A DNA stretch of 64,000 nucleotides from Lepidodermella squamata (Eukaryota > Gastrotricha), in the NCBI GenBank assembly GCA_047495785.1, contig JBLDXI010000001.1, positions 5,022,001 through 5,086,000 on the forward strand. The letters are read 5' to 3'. The position numbers were made by a program, and so were the translations under genes. Shown one piece after another: positions 21,401 through 33,333 of this stretch. Numbering within the stretch: position 1 is the stretch's first letter; every line of letters starts with the position of its first letter. The notes beneath the pieces were generated by a model. The model was not told the DNA's origin. It searched no databases and was given only the letters and a program-made list of their open reading frames with translations.

Positions 21401-24400
21401 CAATTATAAAACAAGTCCCTAGAATACAAAGGACAATTTTGAGCGTTTCACGAGTGCTCAAGACTCAGTAGCAAGGAAATCGAAAAAGTCCAAGGTTCAG
21501 AACGACCCATTCCACTTTTAGCTTCGAACTTAAATATTCACATTCAAAGATTCCAATCTGATTTTTTTCAATTTTTTCATTAATATTAACTTCAATAATG
21601 TTTACTTCAAAGCTGGGTCATAGGAGAAAACTAAGAAATCCGAACTAAGAAGCTACCTATAATTTGAAATTTCTCAGTATTTTGGAAAGCCGAGATTCTG
21701 AGCGAATCCAGCATCCATAATCTGGCCCCGCTCTCCGTCAATTTCGATTCAAATAACTTCATATGAAAATTCTATATGGTAGCAAAGCATCCTTGTTATG
21801 TGCAACCAACCTGTTGTGCGGGGCGGAAAGGTTGGTGCCCGAGTTGGCGAGGAGGTCGTCGTTGGGCGAGCGCAGCAGCCACTTGCCCGGGTCGACGTAG
21901 ATGCGGACGAGCAGCTGCGTGGAGGCCGGGATGGAGTCGGCGGGCGGCGCCGCCTCGCCCGCCACCACCTTGCGCTCGATGGTCTCGTTGCGCGCGTACG
22001 AGTCCAGCTCGAGCAGCAGCCGCTGCTTGTACGAGCTCATGCGCCGGAACTCGTCCGCGTCCGCCGCCAGCTGCATCAGCGCCGCTTCGGACGACGCCGC
22101 CACCGCCGCTGCGCCCACCGACCCGCCAACGCCGCCACCACCAGAAGCAGCCTTCGAAGCCGAGGCCGAGGCTGCGTTGCGGCGCGAGAAGGCGCGCACG
22201 AGCCCGTCGACGGTGGCGCCCAGCACCTGCTCGTCGCCGTCCGAGCGGTAGTCGGCGCGCACCATGCCGGCGACGGCGCCGGGCAGCGTCGCCTTGAAGA
22301 GCGGCTCGCCGTCGGGCGCCGCCTCGCTGCGGCACTCCACCTTGCCGTTGGACCAGCCGACGAGCAGCTCGGCGACGCCGTCGTCGTTGGCGTCGAAGGC
22401 GAGCAGGGCCGTCGCCGGCGTCTTCGCCTTGATGCGCCAGAAGCGCGTCGTGCCGTCGTACATGCCGACGATGCCGTTGCGAAGTGCGAACGCGAGCTTG
22501 GCCGAGCCGGAGCCGAGCGGGCACAGCGTCGTCACGACGTCCGTCTCGTCGAACTCGGTGGCGAGCGCGTCGCCGCGGAACAGCCGGATCTCAAAGTCCT
22601 CGGAGCCGACCGCCAGCTCGGCCGCGCCGTCGCCGTCGTAGTCGTACAGCGCCAGGCTGTGCACCGTGTCGCCCGTCATCGTCCACATCTTCTCCGTGCC
22701 GTTCGCGTCGAAGCCTACGTGTCATAATATTGCATAACATCAGTTGACTGATTAATAAACAGGCATCGATTTTTCGATTCTATTATAACCCCAAACCCAA
22801 AAAAAGCCAAAAAAAGATTTTCTAGCATCCTGAAAAACCGATTAAGAAAATTAAAGGCAAAGCCACAGATGTTCTAAGACCGAAGCCTTGTAAAAGTCTT
22901 TGTTGACTTTTCAAGCGCCTTTGACAAAGTTAGTCGATTTCTGCTCATTAAAAAGCTGATTAAATCAGGGTTGCTTCTACCATTCATTGAAGCCATCAAA
23001 AACATGTACGCCGATAACAAACTATTGTTGCGATTCAAATCTTCACGTCGTTAGGAACTACACTTACGCCGGTGGCTTCTAGAGGCAGACAAACAAGAGC
23101 ACAGTTTTCCTCTTCAACTGCCACTTGGTGAAACAAATTGGCCGTATGCCGACGAACGCCACGAACGAGCTTGTAAACCGTGAATTTTACCTTGACCCTC
23201 CTGAATGCATCCTCACAAAAGCTGCCGCCAGACATGGCCTACATGGGGCTGAAATTTGAGAACGGCCATGTGCTCTTACGAATTCTTTCCATTTATCCAC
23301 TGGCTAAAATCGTGCACAAATTGCTACTCTACTCTCATTGCAACTTAATTTTTGCTATTTCAATGTTTTATACTCAACAATTGAGCCTAAAATTGAGCCT
23401 GGCGCTGATCAACGGCCGTGAGCAGATTGCCGCCGCCATCGCCGCCACCGACCCGGCAATCGTGCAAGACATGTGTTGGGAGCGTTGAGTGGCGCCGTGT
23501 TCCACGTAGCCTAAGGCGTGCCATTTGGCCCGAAACGCGCCGTCACAGCAGCAAGTCACAAAGCTATTTCATCGCAAAGTCGTAAGAAAGGAGCCGCCAA
23601 GTCGAATCCGCCGAAACGCCGCCATGTTGTGCAATCCGTCGCGGTTTCTGCTACTGTCGTGTACTGCGGCAGCAGTAGCAGCCGTCAACGATCGCTCATT
23701 GCCGGCAGCTATCACGATGCCGTCTACAATGCTGTCGTGTGCGACGATAGCATTATTCCGTTAGAGCGCTACACGAAGGCCCAGTACGATACTGTTTACC
23801 AGCGCATGCAGATCGGTGACTGGCAAATCATTCCAGACTTCAAGCTTAAAGGCAGTGTCATCCGTCACCATGTGTACTGGGTAAGAATTTTCTTCATGGA
23901 AATCGTAACCCCAACTTAGCCTTTCCGCACAACGTTCGCTATTTCAACGGGTGGAAGTGCGTTGACGATCCGCAGCACTCCTGTACGCGGAATCGCCCGC
24001 CACTGCTGGTCGGCAATTAGCCGGAGGTTCGGCTAGATCGGTTGCTGAACGCCTCGCATGGAACTAGCTCCGCGAAAGTACGACGGTGTCCTGGTCTGGG
24101 AACGAGTGGAGCAAGCACCCCGGGCCCCCACGCAGGAAACCCGAGTCAATTATCCTTTGCCGCGTTGGGTCCTGTTATAGGCCTTTCACGTGGATGCGCT
24201 TCAACGAGGTCCACGGTTTCACGTGGGTGCGTCACGGCGAAGTCGAGGTCAATGTTAACGTGATGGGTGAATTGATGATGTTTCGCAACATCGGCCGCAT
24301 AACCGTCCGAGGCCCGCAAGGCTTCGAGCGGCATCATTATTATTATACTTTATTATTTTTATTCAATGATCCGACATTCCTCAATATTTGATATTTGTGA

Positions 24401-25709
24401 CAAAAATGGAACTTTATTGATACTTACAATACTTTGTTGACTCTATTATACAATGAATTTTGACAAATGAGAAACGTTGTTAAAACTTTCAAAGCTTAAT
24501 TGAGCTTAGTTCGAAGCAATGATTATTTTGCAAAATTCGTCGTTATTGTTATACCTATTTGCGTTGAATCAATCGCCTCCATTACAATTTAGACAATTGA
24601 TTTGTTCCAGTTGAGAAAATAACGATGGCTTATCGTGATCCCACAGCATTGCTTGCTCGGAAGAAAATGATGATAATGATGTTGCGACGGGAGCGGTGCA
24701 CACAAATGGAACCCCTATCTACTAGAACTCGCGGTCATTGTCATCGCCTTAGCTGTCGTCGACCGGATGGCCGTTATCGTAATGCTACGTCGCCTATATT
24801 CGCCAATTTTCTCATTCTCAGTCGCGTTCTTCCTATTTGCAACGAATTGCCCTATCATGCTTTTTCGTCTACCGACAACTTTGATGCTAATCTGACATCT
24901 TTTAAATCAAAAATACGTAAGCTAGATTTTTCTAAACACGCCACTCATGGAAGCTCATTTAACTACATGTTTTTTAAGCTCCATTCTCTCTCTCTTCAGA
25001 ACTGATGTTTTTATCGTTACTTTACCCTGGCCTTCTGTTTCCTCGAATTTGCACCATCATATACTTTTTATGAATACATTTTTCGGAATATAATAGTAAT
25101 TATCATTAATTCTAAAAATTGTAATATTTATGATAATATTAAGGCTCTTCACACTACGTATTTTTCATCTTATAATGTGTTCCCATTCACACATTTGTTG
25201 AAAGACTAGTTTTACAAGTGTAACAAGGCAAACATACCTTGAAGGGTGCAGTTGCCGCCGGCGATGACGAGCGGCGACTCGAAGGGCGCGAGGCGGCCGA
25301 CGGTGAGGGCGCGCACGCCGTCGGCCACCTCGTGGTAGAAGGCGTCGGCGTTGCGCTCCACGTTGTACGCGAGCAGGGCGGCGCTCGAGCCCACGAACAG
25401 CGTGTCGACCGGCGACGTCGGGTTGAGGCGCCCCACCGCCACCGCGCCCACCGGCTGCGCCACGTTCAGCAGGAACACGTCGCCCGTCTCGCTCGCCGAC
25501 TTGGTGCCGCCGCCGCCGCCGCCTACGCTGCTACTGCTGCCGCTGGCTGTTTTGAGGCCGGTGGTTCGACTGGCGGGCGAGTGTACGAACACGCGGTTGC
25601 CGACGGTGGCGCCGACGAGGCACGCGTGCAGCCCGTCGAAGCAGCCCACCGCCAGCGTTCCCGTTTGCACCGCATGGCCCAGGTTCACGTCGTAGATCGG
25701 CGATAGCAT
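18493..25709 (-). CDS. BBS2: Bardet-Biedl syndrome 2 protein, BBSome subunit
   Basis: Exons 25709-25238, 22714-21811, 21254-20775, 19581-19091 and 18587-18493 join in frame to 813 aa (human 721). BBS2 is a core BBSome subunit that sorts membrane cargo in cilia, so the organism should have cilia with BBSome transport. Clear matches: 'GNRVFVHSPASR', 'IAGGNCTLQGF', 'VGSEDFEIRLFRGD', 'ELLVGWSNGKVE' in the N-terminal beta-propeller with DxDGDG loops; 'VFAEGVFEGGESEVLHP' in the middle domain; 'RLEDSRLLKD' in the coiled coil; and the C-terminal 'VGKFKTELVAACREAI'. Glycine/serine-rich insertions (about residues 60-75, 350-375 and the start of exon 3) explain the extra length. Exons are very GC-rich and the introns AT-rich. 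The ATG at 25709 fits the vertebrate N-terminus; an upstream in-frame codon exists at 25718. Confidence 0.96.
22890..23054 (+). mobile_element. LINE reverse-transcriptase fragment in BBS2 intron 1
   Basis: A 54-codon open frame reads VKVFVDFSSAFDKVSRFLL... and continues to '...FIEAIKNMYADNKLLLRF'. 'FVDFSSAFDKV' matches RT motif A of non-LTR retrotransposons (F-D--KAFD-V), followed by the usual L--KL--G stretch. Stops bound the frame on both sides, so it is a dead fragment, antisense to BBS2. Confidence 0.65.
23518..23919 (+). other. Unclassified ORF in BBS2 intron 1
   Basis: 133 codons, plus strand, antisense to BBS2. The N-terminal third is basic (KKGAAKSNPPKRR), followed by a better-composed stretch containing 'YTKAQYDTVYQRMQIGDWQ'. 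More coding-like sequence in broken frames follows to about 24340. No family is recognised. It lies between two LINE pieces, so it may be part of a repeat or another inserted sequence rather than a gene. Confidence 0.25.
24625..25005 (+). mobile_element. Probable LINE ORF2 C-terminal fragment
   Basis: An open frame of 126 codons. Its end ('...LPICNELPYHAFSS', then 'LTSFKSKIRKLDFSKH') has the form N-LP-----S----FK--L typical of the C-terminus of non-LTR retrotransposon ORF2 proteins. It has the same orientation as the RT fragment at 22.9 kb, so both may be remnants of one insertion. Confidence 0.45.
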
Positions 25710-26290
25710 ATCGCTCACTCACTCACTCACTCACTTACTAACAATACAGGCCCTAAAACAAAAACAATGATCATGATCGCAAGGCGGGTTGGTTTCTTTC
25801 TATAAAATAAGTAATGACATTTTAGGATATTATGAGTAAATGTCTCGCAGAGAACAACAGAGTAGACGCTAGTTTTGAAGCACTTTATTCAGTTTAGCAA
25901 GGTTCAAGTTTAAAGTGAAAATATCAAGGCGGTAGAGAACAGAGTAACAACGGCCCGTCGCAAAGTCGCCAAATTCAGCTGCCAATAGCAAATCTTATTT
26001 TTTCAATTCAAAACTGCATTTTTCATTTTCGTTTTGGAAAAAATCCTTGCGAAAATTCACAACTTGAATTCATTATTTAAAATTCAACTAAGCTTCAAAC
26101 AAAGGGAGCAAATTTGCGACGGCACCTTTCCATTTGAGCAAATAACCGTACGTACGTATAGGTACCATTCGGGAATGCATTTTTTCTCAAAATATTCGAA
26201 TATCGAATGTGAATATACTATGTATTGCATCATCGGAAGCACGAATGCATGTTGGCATTTCAAATAATAAATTTCACAACCATGATTTGA
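25710..26290. other. BBS2 5' flank / PIGO 3' flank
   Basis: 582 bp between two minus-strand genes. A strong acceptor (GTTTTTGTTTTAG) lies about 46 bp before the BBS2 ATG. A CTCACTCACTCA short tandem repeat lies in the leader. No other gene is seen. Confidence 0.5.
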
Positions 26291-29200
26291 TCAACTCGAT
26301 GAGCTTGATTTCTCGAGAGATTGCCGCCACCTGGCGACCCGGCTCAGCGTCCACAGAGGCAGCGAAACCACAAGGCAGTGAAACACGGCCGTGAATGCAA
26401 TGGCGACGATTGAAAACACGAGCCGAGGCACGAACACTTTGTAGGCCATCAAATGCCGCCGAAGTAGACACGCGGCGGTTGCAGAGGCGAGCATTTCGAG
26501 CGCAGACGCCGCCACAAAAACGAGACTCGTCCTAAGCAGTGGGTTCGCGAACTGGCTCGGATTCGCCGCGAGACCCGCTTCCGCCTCCGAGTTGCGCGGC
26601 GACAACTCGTAAACCGGCCATAGCACGAAGAGAGGCATCGCTAGGACCGCCAGTATCACACCGGCGTACGTGTTCGACAGCACCATCGACGCCGGAATGG
26701 CTAGATTCGACGGCAGCTGGTCGAAGCCGATGAACGCCGACTGCCACCGCAGATGCGTCCACGCCGGCTGGTGGCCGGTCGCGTAGAACGCAGCAATCGA
26801 CAGTAGGTACAACGCAATGCCGACCGAAACGCCGCCCGGGGCCAACTCCAGGCAATACAACAGCAAAATCGCTAGAAAAACCAACGACAACGCAATGGCA
26901 ACGCCATCGCCGAGCAGCAGGGCTAGGATGAGGAAAACAGCCGTGAAAAGCATGGACCAAGCGGCGGAAATCGACGATCCCAGTCCGGCGACGTACAAAT
27001 CACGCACGTCCGCCTCGCCCCTCGCGTACTTCTCTTTAATCAGCGCGTAAAGTGAGCGAATAACCGCTGGATCGGTGGGATCTGCGTCGCCGAGCTGATC
27101 CGAAACCACCTCGGCCTCGCTGCGGGATGAAACCAGCAGAGGCCGAGACATCGAAATCGACGTGATCAGACTGAGTAAGACGTAGGCACCTCTTGGCAGC
27201 AGGATGTTGAAAATAGCCGTGATGGCAGACCGGCCGATTCGCAGCGAAATCGCTTGCAACAACCACGAGCCGATAACGCAACCGCCTAGCAAGGCCAATC
27301 CAGGCCAAAACAGAATCGCCGTCGGAGAAATGCTCGACAGATTGCCGCGGATTCTCGCAAGTCGAACTAGGTACAAAACTGGCAGTGAAATCGCGAATGC
27401 TGCCGCGCCGAATCTCAGTGATAAATAGCCAGGGTGGGCTGAATCGGCGGCTAGTGATGATAAGCCGGTTAGCAACGCAGGTTGTTGGCACTTCGGGCCA
27501 TGCTCTTCACGGCAAGCTTCGAAGGTGAGCGCTGCCCTTAAGACCGCTAACAAGCCTAGAGCCGTTATAATTTGGTTACCAACTGGCGCGGTAATTCCCA
27601 AATGTTGAGCGGGTTTTCCAGGCAGGGCTGACAGCAATCGAGCGCCGACTCGCCACGTTCGAATGACGATGAGTAAGGCGAGAGTCAACGCGACAATCCT
27701 CGCCTCGTGAATAACAAAACTGTTCGAAAATTTGGCGATAAGTAAAGGCACGATGAAAATTGCAAGCCATGCGTTTTCGCCATTCCAAGTCGTTGATTTC
27801 CAGGTTTTCGAAACGCCAAATAAAACAACAAGTAAAACAGCGTTCATCAACGCAACCAACGCCAAATCCGAGCCGAGAACATCCACGTTCAAAACTACTT
27901 TCGCGCAAAGAAGAGATAGCGGCGTTAAAATCGCAAAAATCCCACTCCAAATCAGCCATAGCGGCGCATCAAAGGAGTCGAAACGAGCGAGGATGAGCAC
28001 AACACTTGCAAGGCCTATAATAAGGCCAAGCAGGCCGCCGTAGACTTGAACAAGGCCGAATTTAACCCAAGATTCTTCGCAAGTTTCACGAACTCGCCGC
28101 TGCAGCAATTTATGAATGTCAATTGCTCGCTTTTCCAAAGCTTCGTCGTGCAAACGCTCGATTTCCTGGCGAACTGCATTCTTCTCGTCGAAATAGCGTT
28201 GAACATAATTAGTCAACTGGCGACTGTTCAACTCGTAGGCTTTCAACAAATCGATTTGCGAAAATTCTCCGATTCCGGTAAATAATTCTTCAATGAGCGA
28301 ACCAACGCTTGAAAATGGGATTGGCAAGCCAAGCATTAAAGACAGTGTCGGGATAAAATCGGTCTGGTAAACTGATTGAAGCGAATTTTCCGCAGTGAAA
28401 CTGTGTTTCGGAGCGTAGACGAATAACGCAGATGCAACTTCGAGTTCACTGTCTCCGCCGTGGTCGCCGTTCGGCGTCATTCCATGGTCACCCAGGACAA
28501 ATAAGACCGTGTCATCATCAATTGTTGAAATAGTTTTCCTACATAAAACCAAAATTTATTTCCTTTCGCACATGGCATACAAATCAATCATACCTGATGA
28601 CCGAGTCCATTTGACGCAGCTTTCTCTCCATTTCAGGGTGATTTCGGCCGTATGTGTGGCCGCAATGATCAACACCGAGGAAGTGTCCCAATAGCACGGA
28701 CCAGTCGCGAGTTTCCAACTCTTCATATAAATGATCCAAAACGCCGTTGTCAACTGTGTCCAGGTCTTTCACGTTGAATGACGGATATAGAAATGCTCGT
28801 TTAAATTCATTCGGAAATAGACCGCCCCATGTATCATCGCCCATCGCAACAACACCTAAAAATCTAACATTATTCTACGGATGTGACTTAATTTCAAACC
28901 AACCATTCCCTTTTGATTTAGCTTGGTGGATCCACGAATCCTCCTGTATCTCTGAGCTGAAGAAATTGGCAGCGATCTCGATGAACGTCGATAAACCACC
29001 CGTTGAAAGAGCTTTAATGCGCTGCATAGTAGTCGTTGGCGGATCGGCAACAAATTTGTACAGCCGAACTTTTTTCGCGTATTCGTCTGAGGAAAGCATG
29101 TCTTGAAAAACCGTTAGCTGATTTGCGAAGTAATTCTTGTTTTCAGCAGCTTCTGGATCTTTAACAACAAATGAAAACGAAAGCGCATCAACTAGCAGGA

Positions 29201-29366
29201 TAACCGCTCGCTTGTAAATCGGACGGCTCACTTCATCGCTTGACTTCTCGGAAAATTCAACGCGACGCAAGAAAAAGCCATCGCCAAAGAATAAAATCGG
29301 AGTCAAAACAAGCAAGTGAACCAAAGCAATTAAAGAAACATTTCGAAACAGTAACCTAATAATCAT
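26291..29366 (-). CDS. PIGO: GPI ethanolamine phosphate transferase 3
   Basis: Exons 29366-28904, 28855-28594 and 28538-26291 join in frame to 990 aa (human about 1089). PIG-O adds the terminal phosphoethanolamine, the bridge to protein, onto the third mannose of GPI anchors in the ER membrane. An N-terminal helix precedes a lumenal alkaline-phosphatase-fold domain: '[11 protein letters not shown]', '[17 protein letters not shown]' with the Thr nucleophile, 'MGDDTW', '[18 protein letters not shown]', '[13 protein letters not shown]', '[18 protein letters not shown]'. About a dozen transmembrane helices follow. Introns are 48 and 55 bp. A strong acceptor (TTCTTTGTCTAG) sits 1 bp before the ATG; the in-frame codon further upstream is TTG. 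Confidence 0.95.
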
Positions 29367-30317
29367 TCTAGACAAAGAAGGATAATAAGCTATTATTCAA
29401 ATATTGCGATTAGTAGAACTTGCAAATCGCAGTTCGAACAACAAATAAAAGATAACACAATTAAACTTAGCACCCACCTATTCTTCTTTTCAAATAAGTT
29501 TAAAGTTTTGAGATAGCTTTGAAGGAAAAATCTCGAGCTTTTAATACCCATGTAGAATATCAGTCAGCGACTTGATACTAAGCGAGTTGTGATGCCGGAT
29601 GCCGGCAGTGATGTGCTCAAAAGCCAAAGAGTGTTCGCGCTTCTGTTTATGGTGTCAGCGTTTTTCTGCCGAGCAATTGATGATGGAACTCTGAGACCAT
29701 GCGATTCGCCATGCGATATGCGATAGGATGCTATCGTCGATATCTGACATCTACCACAATTGGGTCTAACGTTTAACGTTGCCTGTTCCTTTTGAAATGA
29801 AAAGTGGTTGCCCCTGTGTCCGTCTCGAGAGACGCTTCGAAAACCAACTTTAGCGGCAAAATTCAAATGATATTCATATATTTATTAATTCATGAGTGAT
29901 TAACACTTTATTTTTAATTTTATAAGCTATTGAAAACTTTAAAAAGCTAAAACGCGTGCACAGATTTTTTTTAGGTGCGAGCTAAGTTTTTTTTGTCTTT
30001 GTGTTATGTTTCACCGATTGTGACGGCAGACGCGTGTTGTTGTGTTGACAGCCGCTGTGATTTTCTCAGAAGATTCTACGCTGACCACATACCTGCCAAA
30101 ATCCATGATTTAGGCACGTCCCGCGACAGAGGCGACGATGGACGTCGAGGATAAGGCAGATTTTTCTAGTGAAGCCGATGTTACCTATCGAATCTTGCTT
30201 GCCGATTTCGCTTCAGATTGCAAGGAGACTTATGATTCATGTCTTTATTTTTCATTCAATTTCTAGGTTTATACCTTTTCACGACATGTTCCATATTTTA
30301 TCTAAGAGGCTACACTG
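29367..30317. other. Divergent intergenic region PIGO / SERBP1-like
   Basis: It holds both 5' regions. On plus, an ATG at 30138 opens a 44-codon frame that ends at the TAG of a strong acceptor (TTTCATTCAATTTCTAG, about 50 bp before the SERBP1-like ATG). This is most likely leader or intron, not a protein. No other gene is seen. Confidence 0.45.
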
Positions 30318-31745
30318 ATGACTGAATTAGAATACGGAATCAACGTCGCTAATAAGTTCGACTTGCTGTTCGGGGACGAAGACCCGACAGAGGTCTTGAA
30401 CAAAGCGGGTGACGCTAAGAAGAAGAAGGCTGATCCTAAAGCAGCCGCGCCAGCTGGCAATGTTTTGAAAGAGAAGACAGCGCGATCGGCGACAGGCAAG
30501 CCCGTCGAAGGCAAACCTGGCGACAAGAAGGTTGAAGCGGGTAAGGATGCCAAGAAGCCTGGTCAGCAAGGTCAGCAACAAGGTGCTGCGAAAGCCCCAG
30601 CTGCTGGCGGTCAGCAAGGACAACAGCAACGTCCTCCTCGTTCGGCGCCTCAAGGCGGTCGGCCCGAGCAAGGCGGCAAAGAGAACACCTCGGATGCGCA
30701 ACGGCGGCCTCCTCAACAGAAGTCTGGTGACCAGCAACGGTCGCCTGCGGCGGCTGGTGGTCAACAACAAGGCCCCCGTCGTCCATTCGGCGGTCCTCGT
30801 CCGGAAGGCTCGGCTCCCCCGAGGCGGCCGGCTCCGATGGATCATGACTTTGGCGGCTCGAGCGGACCCATGACTGGTGATCAAGAAGTGCCTGAACAAC
30901 GAACTGGCTTTGGTGGCGGACGTGGTTTCCGTGGTGGAGCGTCTGGCTTCCGCGGTGGTCGCGCGTCCCCGCGTCATCAATACCCGCGTGAAGGTGCCGA
31001 GGCTGGCGCTGTTCCGGCGCACGCCCGTGGTCGCGAATACGACCGTCACTCTGGCTCGAACAAGACTGGCGTGAAGCCGATTCAGAAGCGTGAAGGCGGT
31101 GGTTCGCACAACTGGGGCTCATACCGCGACGACGCTGAGCTTGGCGCTGAGGCGGCGCACGCTCCGGAGGGCGCTGCCCCGCCATCGGCTGAGAAGCCGC
31201 CGGCTGGCGAAGAGGGAGCTACCGAGGCCGTGCACGTTGAGGGTGCGGAGGGCGCTGAGACTGGTGAGCCAGCGGAGCCGCAGGTGCACGAGAAGACGCT
31301 GAAGGAGTGGATGGAGGAGGAGGAGCGGAACCGGCTGCGTCCGAAGTACGCGACCCGCGCGGCGAACGAGGGCGAGCCGGAGCAGAAGGTGTTCCAGAAG
31401 ATGCGGCGCGTGCAGCGCGAGAAGGCCGGCGCCGACGGCATGGTCGAGGTGGTCGAGTACGTCGAGGTTGACGTGGATGAGGACAGCCACGTGCCGGCGG
31501 GCGGCTCGGGCAAGAGCGGACGCGGCGGCCCCTTCCAGTTGGTGTTCGCTCCGGCGTCGCGCCCCGAGGGTGGATTCCGCGGTGAAGGTCGCGGCCGTGG
31601 TGGTCCGCGTGGAGGCCGTGGCGGTGAACGCGGAGGCCGAGGCCGCGGTGGCTTCCAGGGTGGCAACCAGGGCCACCAGGGCGGTCATCGAGGTGGTCAG
31701 GCGCCGCCGAAGCAGGACGAGCTCAACTTCCCGCCGCTCGGTTGA
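30318..31745 (+). CDS. SERBP1/HABP4-family RGG mRNA- and ribosome-binding protein
   Basis: 475 aa, one exon. The N-terminus 'NVANKFDLLFGDEDPTEVL' matches the Stm1/SERBP1 N-terminal element (NRFD-LFDDE-DP-EVL). A long Gln/Gly/Pro/Lys-rich disordered stretch follows, with RGG patches near residues 195-215. The HABP4/PAI-RBP1 region is seen around 'HSGSNKTGVKPIQKREGG' and 'KTLKEWMEEEERNRL'. A dense RGG box (about residues 420-465) and an ending of 'LNFPPLG' follow, like the family's DFP-L end. These proteins bind mRNA and non-translating ribosomes with eEF2. The C-terminal half has very high GC. The ATG at 30318 is the only one giving the conserved N-terminus. Confidence 0.9.
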   Translation: MTELEYGINVANKFDLLFGDEDPTEVLNKAGDAKKKKADPKAAAPAGNVLKEKTARSATGKPVEGKPGDKKVEAGKDAKKPGQQGQQQGAAKAPAAGGQQGQQQRPPRSAPQGGRPEQGGKENTSDAQRRPPQQKSGDQQRSPAAAGGQQQGPRRPFGGPRPEGSAPPRRPAPMDHDFGGSSGPMTGDQEVPEQRTGFGGGRGFRGGASGFRGGRASPRHQYPREGAEAGAVPAHARGREYDRHSGSNKTGVKPIQKREGGGSHNWGSYRDDAELGAEAAHAPEGAAPPSAEKPPAGEEGATEAVHVEGAEGAETGEPAEPQVHEKTLKEWMEEEERNRLRPKYATRAANEGEPEQKVFQKMRRVQREKAGADGMVEVVEYVEVDVDEDSHVPAGGSGKSGRGGPFQLVFAPASRPEGGFRGEGRGRGGPRGGRGGERGGRGRGGFQGGNQGHQGGHRGGQAPPKQDELNFPPLG

Positions 31746-33333
31746 GTGACGTGACGCGTGACTCGCCCGCTCTGGACCCAGCTGGATTGACTGAAGACTG
31801 AATGGAACCGAAGATGCCGAATCGCGACTACTACTACTATAAATGTATATGTTAATACCACGTATAATAGGCTTCTGTGTATAACAAATCTACATCTACA
31901 TCTACTACTGTGTATATCGTTGACTAGTTGATAATGATAATAATGTGGAACAAATGATAATAAAACCCGACATGATGACACCAAAGCGGACTATGTCGTG
32001 ATAGTATCGAATCGTGCCAGCGGTTGTAGAAGAAATACTACTGAGTTGATGATGAGATGATGATGATGATGATGATGAGAATAAAACTGTGAAATCGCTT
32101 ACTAATCATTGGGTTTGATCATCGCACGATTTGTTAAATGATGTTATTATCGTTATCACGAGTCGACACTATATTCATTCACTGTATCGAGAGCGCGCAA
32201 TTCACCACGTGCCAACAAGTTTGTTTGCTGTGCATTCATTCATTCATTCATTCACGAAATGAGAGAGAGGGGGCATCATCAAACACGAAAGCGCGGTTGC
32301 CACTGTTGTTATACTAGTAATTATATATTTTTCAAATACCGATTTCTCTCGCTCGCCCTGCGATCATCCATTATACCGATCACTTTCTTTTGTCTGTGTT
32401 TTCTTTGTGTTCTAGTTGATCATCCTCACCCGTGCCCGTTTATTACCGATTATTGATATAAATACGTATATACAACAACTATTCATCAAAGATATATCAC
32501 TAGATTTATCGTGTATTATTATTCATTTTTTTCAATTCGTTTGTTCTTATTTCTGCGTGTGTGTGTGCTTGTATGTGGTATGTCCTTGAGCGTGTTCCTA
32601 TACAACTATTAAGTTAGCTTGCCTGGTCTCGAAGCATTTGAAAAAATGATATACCAAGATGAACTCGCTTTTTTCAGAGATACCTCATGCTATACAACAA
32701 TTATTCAACAACTGTCTGTTTGTTCGTTTCTAGTAAAAATTGTCGTTACTACACTTGAATATTACTTATTGTGAGCCTGTGATGCTGTGTGCGTCTCAAC
32801 CTAGTAAACTGATAATAATGATAATACTGATAAGCAGTAGACTGGATTGATGATTGGTAAAAAAGGCTTTCGATTTTCTTCGTTTAGCTAGTTAGCTGAA
32901 GAAAAGTAATAGCCTTACTTATTACTGTTATTATTATTATTACTAAAAATACATATATATAGGAAGTTGAATCAATGAATGCAATGGATATTATGTTAAT
33001 CACTTGATTCAGGTGTTGATTACATCTTCCTTCTTCGAATTACGATGATCATGGTATTGTTATTAGGATCGATTGACGAAGTCGATAACTCTTACGATAC
33101 TAATAATTAGATGTGGTAAAGCACAACGGAACACGTAGAGGGTGTGACGGTCATGTTTTGACGCCGTATTTGGTGATGACGAGGTGTGTGCAGAGATGCT
33201 TCTTACTGAACAATGATGATGATGTTGATGAAGATAAACAATAAAAATACACTAAGACTTTTCTCAACATTTCTCACTCAACTGTTTTTTTCGTTTGATC
33301 TTCATTTTAGGCGTTAATTTGTGTTGGAGAAAG
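31746..33333. other. SERBP1-like 3'UTR and ClpX 5' flank
   Basis: Long AT-rich stretch with several AATAAA motifs (for example near 31960 and 32081), a GATGAT microsatellite at about 32050-32077 and an ATTC repeat near 32235-32253. A strong acceptor (TTCATTTTAG) lies 23 bp before the ClpX ATG. No coding exon seen. Confidence 0.5.

Noticed and set aside
21776-22747. Long plus-strand ORFs antisense to BBS2 exon 2
   Set aside because: They are Arg/Ala/Ser-rich shadows created by very high GC; the minus-strand frame is unmistakably BBS2.
24086-24391. 101-codon plus-strand frame in BBS2 intron 1
   Set aside because: It begins at GTG, not ATG, and cannot be joined to the ORF at 23518 without assumptions, so it is not called as a gene.
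30138-30272. 44-codon plus-strand ATG frame before the SERBP1-like gene
   Set aside because: It ends at the TAG of a strong acceptor and no in-frame splice links it to the main CDS; most likely leader or intron.
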